DNA of 55,932 bases from Bacteroidota bacterium (GCA_022567305.1 JADFHF010000024.1:1-55932); one strand, 5' to 3'. Shown: positions 1 through 9,128, counted from the stretch's first letter. Numbers and translations: made by a program. Notes: generated from the sequence alone by a model not told the origin.

Positions 1-192
1 AAGACAATTGTCGATAGATTCAATCCACGGATCCCACTCACCGCGGACGTAGGATCGATCAAGGAGAGATATTAGCCTCTTAGCGTCCGTCCGACTCCGA
101 GTTCGAAGGGATAATCGGATTTTTTGGGGAGCACGCCGGGCATTATGCCACTGCGCATAGTAGCATGCTCCGCGCTTGTATAGTGATGCCAT
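1..192 (-). CDS. Tyrosine recombinase (integrase), N-terminal part, cut by window edge
   Basis: An open frame on the minus strand runs from ATG at 192 to the left edge with no stop. It reads MASLYKRGACYYAQWHN, then a basic stretch, then LRTRSRTDAKRLISLLDRSY and RGEWDPW. This is the pattern of the N-terminal arm/core-binding part of phage-type tyrosine integrases: a short beta strand with Y-Y-A-Q-W, a basic turn, LRT, and a helix with A-x-R-L. An AGAGGT ribosome-binding site lies a few bases before the ATG. The catalytic domain (R...HxxR...Y) would lie beyond position 1, so activity cannot be judged. The next gene upstream on this strand is the M28 peptidase. An integrase here suggests that the left edge is the border of an integrated element. 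Family call is from remembered sequence style; moderately sure. Confidence 0.7.
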   Translation of the reverse strand, partial: MASLYKRGACYYAQWHNARRAPQKIRLSLRTRSRTDAKRLISLLDRSYVRGEWDPWIESIDNCL

Positions 193-215
193 TCTGACCT
201 CTTAGGTCTCGGCAT
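186..215 (-). promoter_or_regulatory. Nested inverted repeat over integrase start
   Basis: The sequence has outer arms ATGCC (186-190) and GGCAT (211-215) and inner arms GACCT (196-200) and AGGTC (204-208) around a 3-base loop. In the minus-strand RNA this fold would hold both the AGAGGT ribosome-binding site and the start codon of the integrase. It could be a translation block or a DNA operator. Seen directly; role is inference. Confidence 0.4.
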
Positions 216-260
216 TCACTGCTTACAAACTGTGTGCAGAATTGGCAGCAGTCCTCTCGC

Positions 261-1628
261 CTACCTCGGCAACCTTGTCTCCATGTCAGCCACCACGTAG
301 GCCATAACGGCCATCGTAGCCACACAAAGACCCATTTCGTGGGGATCCAGCTTGTCCATCGTGTCGGCAGGCGAGTGGTGATACCAGAAATACTCCGTGC
401 GGTCGACGCGGAGTCCCATGCCGGGCATGCCTTCTCTCATCAGGGGCCCGATATCTGCACCTCCTCCGCCTTTGGTTATGGTTCCGGAATCGATTCGGTC
501 CAGTAGATGACCGATCTCAGTAAGCAGATTAAAAGCTGCGTCTGATCCTGAGAATCCAAATCCGCTCGGCTTGAATACTCCACCATCTGATTCAATCCCA
601 AGGATGTGATTTTCGATTTGGTCCAGGTAAGCATTTTTATATGCGTTCGCACCGCGCGAACCATTTTCCTCATTCGTCCAGGCAATGACCCGAATCGTTC
701 GACGAGGACGAAGACCAAGTTCCTTCATCAATCGCAGCGCCTCCCAAGCTGCTACAACCCCGCCTCCATCGTCCATTGCTCCAACCCCAACATCCCACGA
801 ATCAATATGTCCGCCGAATACGACCACCTCGTCGGGAAACTCGGATCCGACGATCTCCCCGATTACATTCCTCGACAGGGCGTCGGGAAGAGTAACGTCA
901 TCCATATTTAGCCGCACGACGATTTTCTGGCCTCGATCCTGCATGCGCTGCATCATGGACGCATCTTCGATCGTAACCGCCGCATGCGGAATTTTGACGA
1001 CGTCATCGGCATACGACGACGCTCCCGTGTGGGGTGTATACATAGACACCGGTCCGACGGATCGAATCAAGCTGCCAACGGCACCGACCTGAGCAGCACG
1101 TACGGCCCCGCTCCGACGATAGGTCGTGTCGTAGCCTGTCCATTCAGCATTGTTATAAAGGATGATTTTCCCTACCGCCTTATCTGCATTCGCCGTCAAG
1201 TCGTCGTACGAATTGACGACCAAAACCTCCGCGGTGACTCCCGTCGGAGAGGTCCCAATTGTACCGCCGAGCCCAAGTATCCGAAGATCGGCCACTCTTG
1301 GTTCAAGCAGCGTGAGCGTTTCTTCTCCTCGTACCCAGCGAGGCACCATCACGTCCTCGCCTCGTACGTTTTCGAGGCCATCCTCGTTCATCTCGTCCAG
1401 CATCCAGTCGATGGCATCCTCAAGTGCCTGCGAACCGCTGATTCGTGGCCCATACGTGTCTGTCATAAACGCCAGGCGATCGTACGCAAAACTGTCGGCG
1501 AGGGCGGCGTCGATGAGCCGATCGGCGTCTGCGCGGTACTGCTCGACGAGTGATTCGGGTCCCGCCGCCTGACCGAATGCAAGCACTGGAACGAAGACGA
1601 ATGTTAAGAGAGAAAAGGAGCGTTGCAT
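261..1628 (-). CDS. Secreted M28-family zinc metallopeptidase
   Basis: Predicted secreted exopeptidase of family M28 (aminopeptidase or glutamate carboxypeptidase-like). I chose the ATG at 1628 because it opens a signal peptide (MQRSFSLLTFVFVPVLAFGQ); an upstream in-frame start adds 21 residues without signal character. From that start, a protease-associated (PA) type insert spans roughly residues 110-250. The zinc and catalytic pattern follows: H274-x-D in GGHIDSWD, D286 in AMDDGGG, the E320-E321 pair in NEENGSRGA, the acidic ESDGG near 346, and the HH pair near 417 in YHHSPADT. All usual M28 ligands appear present, so it should be active. Length, 455 residues, is normal. It stands alone, next to the integrase start. 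Substrate is not predictable. Confidence 0.9.
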   Translation of the reverse strand: MQRSFSLLTFVFVPVLAFGQAAGPESLVEQYRADADRLIDAALADSFAYDRLAFMTDTYGPRISGSQALEDAIDWMLDEMNEDGLENVRGEDVMVPRWVRGEETLTLLEPRVADLRILGLGGTIGTSPTGVTAEVLVVNSYDDLTANADKAVGKIILYNNAEWTGYDTTYRRSGAVRAAQVGAVGSLIRSVGPVSMYTPHTGASSYADDVVKIPHAAVTIEDASMMQRMQDRGQKIVVRLNMDDVTLPDALSRNVIGEIVGSEFPDEVVVFGGHIDSWDVGVGAMDDGGGVVAAWEALRLMKELGLRPRRTIRVIAWTNEENGSRGANAYKNAYLDQIENHILGIESDGGVFKPSGFGFSGSDAAFNLLTEIGHLLDRIDSGTITKGGGGADIGPLMREGMPGMGLRVDRTEYFWYHHSPADTMDKLDPHEMGLCVATMAVMAYVVADMETRLPR

Positions 1629-1767
1629 GTGAGATCTACAGGGGCGTATTCGAATTGCGGATCCAGAAACTACGCCGCCAGAACTCGCCAATCGAGAGAA
1701 GAGTTATACACTGAGACCAAGAATCTGTACTTTCAGAAGGTTTCGCAGCGAAGAATACACTCCCATC

Positions 1768-2052
1768 GTGACCGAGAGAAGACCCGATACGCTCATTACC
1801 AATCTGAGAGGCCTCGGCCCCACGTCGACAAAGATGCTCGCTGATATCAACGTTCACACACTGGCCGACTTGCAGGAAATGGGGTCCGTATTTGCATATC
1901 GCGTCTTGAAACACCGATTTGCAAGTGTCTCGCTCAACATGCTTTACGGCTTGGAAGCAGCCGTGCGGGACGTTCATTGGCTCAGCCTTACACAGGACGA
2001 TAAAGAGCAACTACGTGCCGCTGCAACGGATGAATTGAACATCGATCTCTGA
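1768..2052 (+). CDS. TfoX C-terminal domain protein
   Basis: A 94-residue protein beginning with GTG that consists only of a TfoX_C domain (PF04994 type). The helix-hairpin-helix-like opening LRGLGPTSTKMLADI, the LADLQEMGSVFAYRVLK segment and the SLNMLYGLEAAVRDVHW block match the family. In Proteobacteria full TfoX/Sxy proteins turn on competence genes, but stand-alone C-terminal proteins are common elsewhere and their job is not settled. No N-terminal TfoX domain is encoded nearby. It converges with the pyrophosphatase gene, with 13 bases between stops. The DNA-uptake gene dprA lies elsewhere in the window, so a link to competence is possible but unproven. Confidence 0.8.
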   Translation: MTERRPDTLITNLRGLGPTSTKMLADINVHTLADLQEMGSVFAYRVLKHRFASVSLNMLYGLEAAVRDVHWLSLTQDDKEQLRAAATDELNIDL

Positions 2053-2065
2053 TGGGCGGGCAGCG

Positions 2066-2635
2066 CTACGATTCGGATTTCCTTTTTCTCTTCTTTTCCG
2101 AATTCGATCCGTATTTCTTGTGGTAACTCGCGATCGCGCTCTTGACGGCAGCCCGGGCTTTGTCCGGGCCCTCGAACTCACGCACTTCTACGTCGATTTC
2201 TTCCAGCTTCTTGTAGTCTAGAAAGAACCGTTTGAGCTCTCGAAGACTATGTTCGGGGAGCTCCCAGATATGGTAATACCCGTTGAAGGCCGGATCGTCA
2301 ACATGGACACAGATGACTTTCTCGTCTCCTTCCCCCTGGTCCTGCATGTTCATGAGCCCGATTGGCCGTGCGGTCAGTGTACAGAGCGGCATCACCGGTT
2401 CCTGCATCAAGACGAGAACGTCTAGCGGGTCATTATCCTCTCCAAGGGTGCGGGGGATGAATCCGTAATTCGCGGGATAGATGACGGACGAGTACAATAT
2501 CCGGTCTACTCGAAGCAGGCCCGTGTTCTTATCCAATTCGTACTTGACCTTACTTCCTTTCGGAATCTCGATGACGGCCTGAACAACTTCCGGGGCGTCG
2601 TCACCGATTTCGATATCGTGCCATGGATGTGACAT
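2066..2635 (-). CDS. ppa: Inorganic pyrophosphatase (family I)
   Basis: Soluble cytoplasmic enzyme that hydrolyses pyrophosphate to phosphate and pulls biosynthetic reactions forward. The family I signature DNDPLD sits at residues 67-72, after the conserved [11 protein letters not shown] and YPANYGF segments; the VDDP and [14 protein letters not shown] blocks follow. The frame could start 27 codons earlier, but the ATG at 2635 is preceded by a perfect AGGAGG five bases away, so it is the start, giving 189 residues. The tail is lysine-rich (KKRKRK), which is unusual for the family but harmless. It is transcribed alone. Confidence 0.95.
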   Translation of the reverse strand: MSHPWHDIEIGDDAPEVVQAVIEIPKGSKVKYELDKNTGLLRVDRILYSSVIYPANYGFIPRTLGEDNDPLDVLVLMQEPVMPLCTLTARPIGLMNMQDQGEGDEKVICVHVDDPAFNGYYHIWELPEHSLRELKRFFLDYKKLEEIDVEVREFEGPDKARAAVKSAIASYHKKYGSNSEKKRKRKSES

Positions 2636-2640
2636 ATCAA

Positions 2641-2646
2641 CCTCCT
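2641..2646 (-). promoter_or_regulatory. Ribosome-binding site of ppa
   Basis: AGGAGG on the minus strand, five bases before the ATG at 2635. It decides the start of the pyrophosphatase, and is notable because most genes in this window lack a strong Shine-Dalgarno site. Confidence 0.85.
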
Positions 2647-2827
2647 GTCTGTATGGAAGAAGATGCGTAGTTCCGTTTGCGTACCAATCTAGAATTCGTT
2701 GCGCTTCGTGTTCCAAGAAGCGGCGAAGAATGGAAGGAGATTAAAACAAGAGATTTGAATAATTATAACCGCCTTAGAAACAGGCGCAAAGACAAGCCGT
2801 CCAACGAGGCCCAAAATCAGTAATAAT

Positions 2828-3394
2828 ATGCGATTTCTGGTCCTTTTTTCTGTATTAGTCGGTCTATCCGTCCAAACTCAGGCTCAGGTTAAACCGGGCG
2901 TATCGGTCCAGATCTACCCTGCAGGACAGATCGTTCAGGCGAGAGCGCTCGTCCACGAAGGTGCCCGAACCGACGTTCGTCTCTATGCCGGAGTCAACCG
3001 CGCGCGTAGAAAAGACTACGGGAAGAAAGACCATGAAGAAGGACTAGGCGCAGGAGTAGGTATCGATCTAGCACACCTGACCGGATCGAAAACCAGCGGA
3101 GTCTATTATGGTGGGAAACTGGATGTCTGGTACCTGAATATCGACTGGGAGCATATCGAAAATCCGTGTCCCCCGGGTACGAAGTGCCTCGCTCCGGCTA
3201 TCCTTCGGGCGGGTGAAACGAAGATTTTTGTCGTACAACCAACTGCGACACTTGGGTATCGATATGCTCTGGAGAACGGCTCGGCCGCACTCGAATTCAG
3301 CGTGTCTCTCGGCGCTGAAATCAACGCCTATACAGATGGAGACCCGGTAGGCGAAGGGCTGATACTATTGGGTGGACTCGCAGTCGACTTCTAG
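2828..3394 (+). CDS. Secreted protein, probable small outer-membrane beta-barrel
   Basis: Not recognised by family. 188 residues with a clear signal peptide (MRFLVLFSVLVGLSVQTQAQ, cleavage after about residue 20). The rest alternates polar and hydrophobic residues in short strands (VSVQIYP, RTDVRLYAGV, LGYRYALENG, AALEFSVSLGAEI) and ends in VDF, an aromatic C-terminal residue typical of outer-membrane barrels. A short loop has two cysteines (NPCPPGTKC) that could form a disulfide. It is a single gene, converging with the amidohydrolase six bases away. A porin-like or structural role is inference. Confidence 0.7.
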   Translation: MRFLVLFSVLVGLSVQTQAQVKPGVSVQIYPAGQIVQARALVHEGARTDVRLYAGVNRARRKDYGKKDHEEGLGAGVGIDLAHLTGSKTSGVYYGGKLDVWYLNIDWEHIENPCPPGTKCLAPAILRAGETKIFVVQPTATLGYRYALENGSAALEFSVSLGAEINAYTDGDPVGEGLILLGGLAVDF

Positions 3395-3400
3395 CCGATT

Positions 3401-4726
3401 CTATCGCACCCTCCAGCCGAATTCGGGCCCGTTGTGGAAAAATCCGAGAGAAGCCACCACGCCGTCTCTCTTGAACACCTTCCCATCTTTCATGACGAAT
3501 CGAATGTCTCTAAGCGCATTGATGTCGTCCAGCGGATTGTCAGCAGTCGAAATAATGTCCGCTGCAAAGCCCACCTTGATCGGGCCGCGCTCGTTCTCGG
3601 TTTCACTAATAAGATATCCGTTTGTCGTCATCGCCTTGAGGATATCCGGAGCCGGTATCCCGGCCTCTTCCCAGGTTTTAATAAACTCGATCGAAAGCTC
3701 CCCGCGATTCATCCCCTTTATGTAATAATCGGCATCGGTCGAGTAGACCAGCAATACGCCCTGGTCATACGCATCTTTGAGCATGGCCTTGCGCCTCTCC
3801 CATCGACGGTCGCTTAATCGTCGGCCCCAATCCGCCTGGGGTGTTTCCGTCCCTGCCCTAAAAATGCCCCTTTCGGCCATCATTTTGTGCAGTTCTGGAT
3901 CGAGCGCACCATCATGATCGATGGACCACAGGCCAGCTTCAATGGCGCGACGAGCCCCTTCGCGGGTCTGCACGTGTCCGGAAACCTTCTGCCCGGCGTT
4001 TGCCGCTTCACGAACAAAAAGTTTCAGTTGCTCCTCCGTATACGGATACGCCTGGCAGTCGACGCACACCTTGATGACTTTCGCGCCGTAGTGGATATTT
4101 CGGCGAATCGCTTTGACAATCTCGTCATCCGTGTCCGCGTTCATGTACTCCGGGTAGACGGTGTCCTCGCGTTCAGGAATCTCGTGGAACTGACCGCCGA
4201 AAGCGCCAATGATAATTCCTGAATTGATCATGGTGGGCCCTGGCACCCAGCCCATTTCAATCGCCTGTCGGAGGGCCGTATCGGCATACAGACCATTGTT
4301 TCCTAAATCTCGAACAATCGTAAATCCGGACGCGAGTTTTTGAAATCCGGTTGACATGGACTGGATGGCCCGAAGAGGCGTGGAATCCATAATCACTGTG
4401 AAGTAGTAATACCAGCTCTCCGGATCCTCCTTGTATGTAATCCCCAGGTGATCGTGCGCATCCACCAGACCGGGTAAGACCCACTGATCTGACAGATCTA
4501 TCACTTCTGCGTCACCAGGAATGTCTATATCGGATCCGATTGCAAGAATCTCGCTCGATCCGTTGTTCGGATTGTGTTCGACGAGAATGATCTGATTGGC
4601 AGTGACGGTTCCCGACGCCGGATCAATCAAGTGACCCGCGATGATAGCCGACTTCTGCCCAAAAACCGAAATGGATGTGATGGCGCCGAGCACAAGAGCC
4701 GAGAAAAGCGCGCGTTGGTAATGCAT
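3401..4726 (-). CDS. Secreted amidohydrolase (imidazolonepropionase/prolidase-like)
   Basis: Metal-dependent amidohydrolase with a TIM barrel. I chose the ATG at 4726, which gives a signal peptide (HYQRALFSALVLGA... SISVFGQ) and a GGAG-like ribosome site; 11 codons upstream are dropped. Metal ligands visible: HDH at residues 91-93 (VDAHDHLG), a lysine in KVIKVCVDC that may be the carboxylated ligand, H in SGHVQT, H in SIDHDGA, and D in STDADYY. The C-terminal composite beta-sheet portion (GFAADIISTADNPLDDINAL, VMKDGKVFKRDG) is typical of this family. Secreted homologues are often annotated as Xaa-Pro or Xaa-Arg dipeptidases, but the substrate cannot be fixed from sequence. Confidence 0.9.
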   Translation of the reverse strand: MHYQRALFSALVLGAITSISVFGQKSAIIAGHLIDPASGTVTANQIILVEHNPNNGSSEILAIGSDIDIPGDAEVIDLSDQWVLPGLVDAHDHLGITYKEDPESWYYYFTVIMDSTPLRAIQSMSTGFQKLASGFTIVRDLGNNGLYADTALRQAIEMGWVPGPTMINSGIIIGAFGGQFHEIPEREDTVYPEYMNADTDDEIVKAIRRNIHYGAKVIKVCVDCQAYPYTEEQLKLFVREAANAGQKVSGHVQTREGARRAIEAGLWSIDHDGALDPELHKMMAERGIFRAGTETPQADWGRRLSDRRWERRKAMLKDAYDQGVLLVYSTDADYYIKGMNRGELSIEFIKTWEEAGIPAPDILKAMTTNGYLISETENERGPIKVGFAADIISTADNPLDDINALRDIRFVMKDGKVFKRDGVVASLGFFHNGPEFGWRVR

Positions 4727-4770
4727 GAATAGCTCCGTTTGGTGGGAAATGGAATGCAAATTTGAATCTT

Positions 4771-6747
4771 CTATTGATCCTTTAGCGAATCGTCGATTAG
4801 TCGTGCAGCGATGCGTCCAAAATCAGTTTCCGTGACAATGCCAACCAGTTGTTCGCCTCGAATGACCGGGAGAGCCCCAATTCCGTTATCGCGCATTTTC
4901 TGAATCGCTACCTTGGTGGGCGTTTCAGGTGTAATGGATATCGGGTCCCGAATCATGATGTCTTTTACGGGTCGTTCGGCTTTGTCACGGGCAACCTGTT
5001 GAGCCGCCATAAAACGGAGAATCATTCGGTTAGTGACCAGACCCACCAGGCGGTGTTGTTCATCTTCGACCAGTACGTGTCGAATCCGACGCCAATCCAT
5101 GAGTACCGCCACGAAATCAATCAACTCATCTTCATGAACCGTAAAAAGGTCGGTTGACATGAAGTGTTCGACCCGTGTTGATGGAACTCTCAAAAGAGAA
5201 TCGTGGGCTTTGTGCGCGAGCTCCCAGGTATGACCGGGCTTCTTGTCCAGTTGATTCGCCAGCATGGTGAGGACCAGCGTGTCGAGTCGCTCGGCTCGTG
5301 TACTTCCCTCTTCTTTCATGAGCGCCAGAGAGTCCAACTGCCACTGAGATCCTGTCATTCTCGAAGACACTCGTTCTTCAATAAGACCTAAATATGTGTC
5401 GATGTCTGACGAATCGATGCCGGCATTCTCCAATCCTTCTCTGGATACCGCGATCAACTTCTTTCTGATCAAATCGCCGACCGGCCATCGCTTTCCATCG
5501 ATCCACTCTATTTCAGAGGCCATACCCTGCCGCGCGACCGTCACAAAATTGTTCTTCGCCGCATCGAAAGGGAGTAACGGCTTAATATCATCGTGCCGGT
5601 GGGCAATCCCGAGAACCAATCCAAACCAGAAGGTAGCATTGGCTACCTCATCCATTACGCTCGGTCCTGCAGGCAAAATCCGATTCTCGATTCTCAAGTG
5701 GGGCTTTCCATCCGTAACTCCGTAACACGCTCTGTTCCAACGATATACGGTACCGTTATGCAGTTGAAGTGCAGAGAGTTGTGGCACGCCGCCTCGGCGC
5801 AGCACGTCAAAAGCATCGTCAAATTCTTTGCTGATGATCATCCGAAAACGAGCGATATCCTCCTTGTACAGTTCGGTCACCGACGACTGTACCCACTCGG
5901 AGCCAAAATGAACCCTCGGACTCATGTCCCTTAAGTACAGGTTGCTGCTTCTCGTATCGAGGGCCTGCTGAAAAAGTGCGATCCGCGTTTCGCGCCAGAG
6001 ACGTTTGCCGAATAATATTGGAGAATTGGTCGCGGACGACAACACCGGAGCAGCGATCAGCTGCGCGATGTTATAGAAATGGGCGAACTCGTCTGGCGTG
6101 ACCTGAAAATGGGTCTGAAAACTGGTGTTGCAGCCCTCCACCATGATGTTTTCGTGCTGGAAAAAAAGCTCGTCTACCCCTCGTATTTGGTACTGGGCGG
6201 TGCCCCCCATCAGCTCCATGATGGCATCATTCAGTGCGAAGTAGCGCGCATGTGGAGCCATATTTTCAATTCGAAGGTCGTATTCGTGGATGGTCGGCAA
6301 TATTCCCGCCATTACGACGTGAGCCCGATCCTCGGCCGCCAGATCTCTCACGTCTCCAAGCACGTCTTCTATCTGACCCTGGAGCCGAGAAAGACACTTC
6401 CCCTCAAACACGCACGGGTCGAGATTGAATTCAAGATTGAACCGGGTCAGTTCGCTGACGAGTCGCGGATCCTGATTACGCTCCAAGACTTCCTCCGCAA
6501 TCGGGGCCGGTTGATATCGTTCGTCGACGAGAAAGAGTTCTTGCTCGGCTCCTATTCGCCGCACGTCGGTCTCAAACATGCCCTCCTGAAGCATGTGCTC
6601 CATGGCACGCACGTCGTTAATAACCTGACGCGTAAATCGGCGCATGGCGCCGGGGGCTTGTTTCTGCCGAACGTCTTGCTCTCCCATAGGAATGACCCGG
6701 TCGTTTCCGATGTGTTGTGAGATACAAACAGGTGGATTCTCACTCAC
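4771..6747 (-). CDS. Glutamate-cysteine-ligase-like protein fused to a CBS pair
   Basis: A 658-residue two-part protein. The first ~510 residues belong to the GCS2/GshA-like carboxylate-amine ligase group: GAEQELFLVD near the start (ATP and metal site), NTSFQTHFQV, and LRIENRILPAGPS. The last ~130 residues form two CBS motifs (FMSTDLFTVHEDE... VGLVTNR and IMIRDPISITPET... VGIVTETDFG), which bind adenine nucleotides in other proteins. So a peptide-bond-forming or ligase enzyme may be controlled by AMP/ATP or a similar ligand. Start is GTG at 6747 with a GAGGG site; an ATG at 6687 is the alternative. It is divergent from the TPR gene. True glutamate-cysteine ligase activity is not certain. Confidence 0.8.
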   Translation of the reverse strand: MSENPPVCISQHIGNDRVIPMGEQDVRQKQAPGAMRRFTRQVINDVRAMEHMLQEGMFETDVRRIGAEQELFLVDERYQPAPIAEEVLERNQDPRLVSELTRFNLEFNLDPCVFEGKCLSRLQGQIEDVLGDVRDLAAEDRAHVVMAGILPTIHEYDLRIENMAPHARYFALNDAIMELMGGTAQYQIRGVDELFFQHENIMVEGCNTSFQTHFQVTPDEFAHFYNIAQLIAAPVLSSATNSPILFGKRLWRETRIALFQQALDTRSSNLYLRDMSPRVHFGSEWVQSSVTELYKEDIARFRMIISKEFDDAFDVLRRGGVPQLSALQLHNGTVYRWNRACYGVTDGKPHLRIENRILPAGPSVMDEVANATFWFGLVLGIAHRHDDIKPLLPFDAAKNNFVTVARQGMASEIEWIDGKRWPVGDLIRKKLIAVSREGLENAGIDSSDIDTYLGLIEERVSSRMTGSQWQLDSLALMKEEGSTRAERLDTLVLTMLANQLDKKPGHTWELAHKAHDSLLRVPSTRVEHFMSTDLFTVHEDELIDFVAVLMDWRRIRHVLVEDEQHRLVGLVTNRMILRFMAAQQVARDKAERPVKDIMIRDPISITPETPTKVAIQKMRDNGIGALPVIRGEQLVGIVTETDFGRIAARLIDDSLKDQ

Positions 6748-6851
6748 TCATCCCTCAAAATCGCCTTTCCGTGTGTAATCGGCAAGCGCTTATCGAAACC
6801 TGCAACCAAAGGCCTCGTTTCGATGAAACGATATTGATCGAACTTCGAAAA

Positions 6852-8153
6852 ATGCACTTCTCTCTTTTGACATCCAGCAAACGCTCGACTCGGGTTCGAC
6901 TCTTATTTCTTATCCTCCTGACAAGCGGGATCGTACCTCTACTCGCTCAGAATCGCAACGAGGAAACACTGGATACTCGCGTTCAACAGCTCTTGGTCCG
7001 AGGGCTGACGCGGCTGTACCTTGAAGATTTTGAAGGTGCGGTCTCCGTATTTGATCAAGCTCTAAAAGTTCGGCCCAACGACCCCGCGCTGCTATCTTCG
7101 ATGGTAACAGCTCAAATGGGTCTTGGCGAGTTCTCTTCAGCACGCTTCTTCATCGAGAGGGCCATCAGCGCTGACGACGGAAATACAGCGATTTGGGAGC
7201 TGTCTGCGGAACTGAGTATGGCCACCGGAGCGGGCCCGACATTGCTCAAGGCACGCCAAGAATTGGTACGATTGAGGCCGGGTAGTGTCGCAGCGCATTT
7301 GGATCTCATCAGACTTCTTTCAAGACTTGAACGCACTGAGGACGCCGTTGGCGCCTCGCGTATCGCTCTGAATCAGGCGGGCGAAGACCCGCGCATCCTG
7401 ATGGAGCGAGTTGCACTTTTTGAAAAACTGGGCCGCACATCTGAACTCGACCGAACATTGCTCCGACTGATTGAGATGGAACCGGCCGATCTTTCAACCC
7501 GGATTCAACTCGGCGCCTCCTACATCCGGCAGAGCAAGTGGGAAAACGCTGAGTCTGCATTTCGGTCCATTCTTGCCCTCGAGTCAGACCATCTGGAAGC
7601 GGGAACGTCTTTGTCCGTCGCGTTGACCCATATGGGAAGGGGCGACGAAGCACAGGCCCTTCTAGCAGAAATCGTGTCTTTGAATCGTGCTGGTATCAGC
7701 GGATCTGAACGGCAATTTGACCTTTCGTCGGACGAAGCTCTGGCGGCAGCGTCCGAGGATCAACTCGAAACATGGCTGACTGAACATCCAACACATACAG
7801 AAGCCCTGAAGGAGTTCGCAAAGAGACTCATGGCTCGTGGGGATGCACTTGAAGCGGCAGAGCTCTACTCAAATATCGTCGCCACCGATCCCCGAGAACT
7901 CGAAATCTGGGTCGCTGCCATCGGTGCGTTTGTGGAGGCCGAAGACTTTGAACGCGCTCTAGAAATAGCCGGGAAAGGTCTTGCTCTTTTTCCAGGATAT
8001 GCTCCACTACGGATCGAGCAGGCCAAAGCCTTGGTGGGTGCTGGGCGTACCGAAGCTGCTCTAACCACCATTCAAGAGCTGTTGAACCAGGTCAAGGATC
8101 CGTATCAAAAAACAGTACTAACAGCCCTAATGGAACAGATTGAAGGCATGTAA
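6852..8153 (+). CDS. Secreted TPR protein
   Basis: The start at 6852 gives a signal peptide ending near VPLLAQ; an upstream in-frame start at 6717 would overlap the divergent ligase gene and adds a non-signal stretch. From about residue 45 the protein is a row of tetratricopeptide units (for example LYLEDFEGAVSVFDQALKV, YIRQSKWENAESAFRSILAL, LMARGDALEAAELYSNIVA, FVEAEDFERALEIAGKGLAL), roughly ten units covering the whole mature part. Such proteins hold complexes together in the periplasm. It heads the TPR / DUF4292 lipoprotein / EnvC-like cluster, so a role in envelope assembly or cell-wall remodelling fits, but no specific partner can be read. Confidence 0.85.
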   Translation: MHFSLLTSSKRSTRVRLLFLILLTSGIVPLLAQNRNEETLDTRVQQLLVRGLTRLYLEDFEGAVSVFDQALKVRPNDPALLSSMVTAQMGLGEFSSARFFIERAISADDGNTAIWELSAELSMATGAGPTLLKARQELVRLRPGSVAAHLDLIRLLSRLERTEDAVGASRIALNQAGEDPRILMERVALFEKLGRTSELDRTLLRLIEMEPADLSTRIQLGASYIRQSKWENAESAFRSILALESDHLEAGTSLSVALTHMGRGDEAQALLAEIVSLNRAGISGSERQFDLSSDEALAAASEDQLETWLTEHPTHTEALKEFAKRLMARGDALEAAELYSNIVATDPRELEIWVAAIGAFVEAEDFERALEIAGKGLALFPGYAPLRIEQAKALVGAGRTEAALTTIQELLNQVKDPYQKTVLTALMEQIEGM

Positions 8154-8164
8154 TTCAATCTGAG

Positions 8165-8185
8165 AACCGGAAAATTCTTCCGGTT
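8165..8185 (+). terminator. Stem-loop between TPR gene and DUF4292 gene
   Basis: Perfect 8-bp stem AACCGGAA / TTCCGGTT with loop AATTC, 11 bases after the TPR stop. The T-run (TTTTTTT) is about 20 bases further on, not directly attached, so it may be an mRNA-processing or stabilising hairpin rather than a full terminator. Confidence 0.45.
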
Positions 8186-8318
8186 ATTCAACTGCTATGG
8201 TGGTTTTTTTCCGTGATTTGGCCTGTCAATTCTGCCTTCCTCGCACTTGATTTTGGAACGATTTCGTACGATTTCGGGTTCGGATCAGGCCATCACGAAT
8301 GGATGTACATAAACTCGG

Positions 8319-9128
8319 ATGCTGAATCTAATTTGGGGGTATTCAAGAGTAAGATCGCACCTCATCGTGCTCACAATCGGTGTTCTTTTTTCTGCTTGCG
8401 GATCCACTAGACCCACGACCACCGTCTATTCTGAGCGTCCCGAGGGCTTTCCCAATCATACGGTAGAAGAGATTTTGAACAGGCTTCCCGTTAGCCCGGA
8501 TGCATTTGACGAACTGTACGCTGAAATGGCCGTGGCCGTCTCTTCACCCGAAGAAAATGGTCGTTTTTCGACCAGAATCACTTTTCGGAGAGATGATTCC
8601 CTGCTCATCAGGGTCCGCTTTCCGCTCGGAATCGAGGGCGCGCGCGTGCTCGTCACCAACGATAGCGCATGGGTCTACGACCGAATTCATGAGGAAGTCC
8701 TTGTGGGTACACACGAGGAAATTGCAGCTTATCTACCGGGTGCGATTTTCGGAACCAACTTCATCGATGATGCAACTGATTTTATCCGACCGGACCCGTC
8801 AATCGCCTGGGTCCTGTCGTCAGATACGCTTCGATACCACCTTATATCGCCTGATTCAACCCTTCGGATAGTTGTCGATCCTGTTCTCTGGAGAATCGTC
8901 CATATCGAACAAAAGAGCCCTGAAGGCACGGTTCTTGAACAACGCTGGTACACTGATTTCAGGACTATTAACCAGCACGTGTTGCCGCTTCGCATGACTG
9001 TCTCACGACCGGAAGAAGATACACGCCTCAGCATGGTGCTTCGAAAAATCGATACCATGCCTGGGCGACTGTCATTCGATCTCGGATTGAAGAGCAAAAC
9101 GCGGCGCATCTTGATCAGAGAATTATGA
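8319..9128 (+). CDS. DUF4292 outer-membrane lipoprotein
   Basis: 269 residues with an N-terminal membrane segment and a lipobox LFSACG, so C27 would carry the lipid anchor. The mature part matches the DUF4292 family known in Bacteroidota-type bacteria, a LolA/LolB-like half-barrel fold: FRRDDSLLIRVRFPLGIEGARVLVTNDSAWVYD, then the L-PGAIFGTNF segment and repeated strands to the end. Likely sits in the periplasm handling a lipid or lipoprotein. Its stop overlaps the start of the EnvC-like gene (ATGA), so the two are translated together. Confidence 0.85.
   Translation: MLNLIWGYSRVRSHLIVLTIGVLFSACGSTRPTTTVYSERPEGFPNHTVEEILNRLPVSPDAFDELYAEMAVAVSSPEENGRFSTRITFRRDDSLLIRVRFPLGIEGARVLVTNDSAWVYDRIHEEVLVGTHEEIAAYLPGAIFGTNFIDDATDFIRPDPSIAWVLSSDTLRYHLISPDSTLRIVVDPVLWRIVHIEQKSPEGTVLEQRWYTDFRTINQHVLPLRMTVSRPEEDTRLSMVLRKIDTMPGRLSFDLGLKSKTRRILIREL

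Noticed and set aside
1-75. Plus-strand C-terminal fragment ending in a TAG at 73-75
   Set aside because: The minus strand reads an integrase N-terminus with its own ribosome site, which explains this stretch better.
6079-6720. Long plus-strand ORF inside the ligase-CBS gene
   Set aside because: Antisense shadow of a clearly coding minus-strand gene; no recognisable motif.
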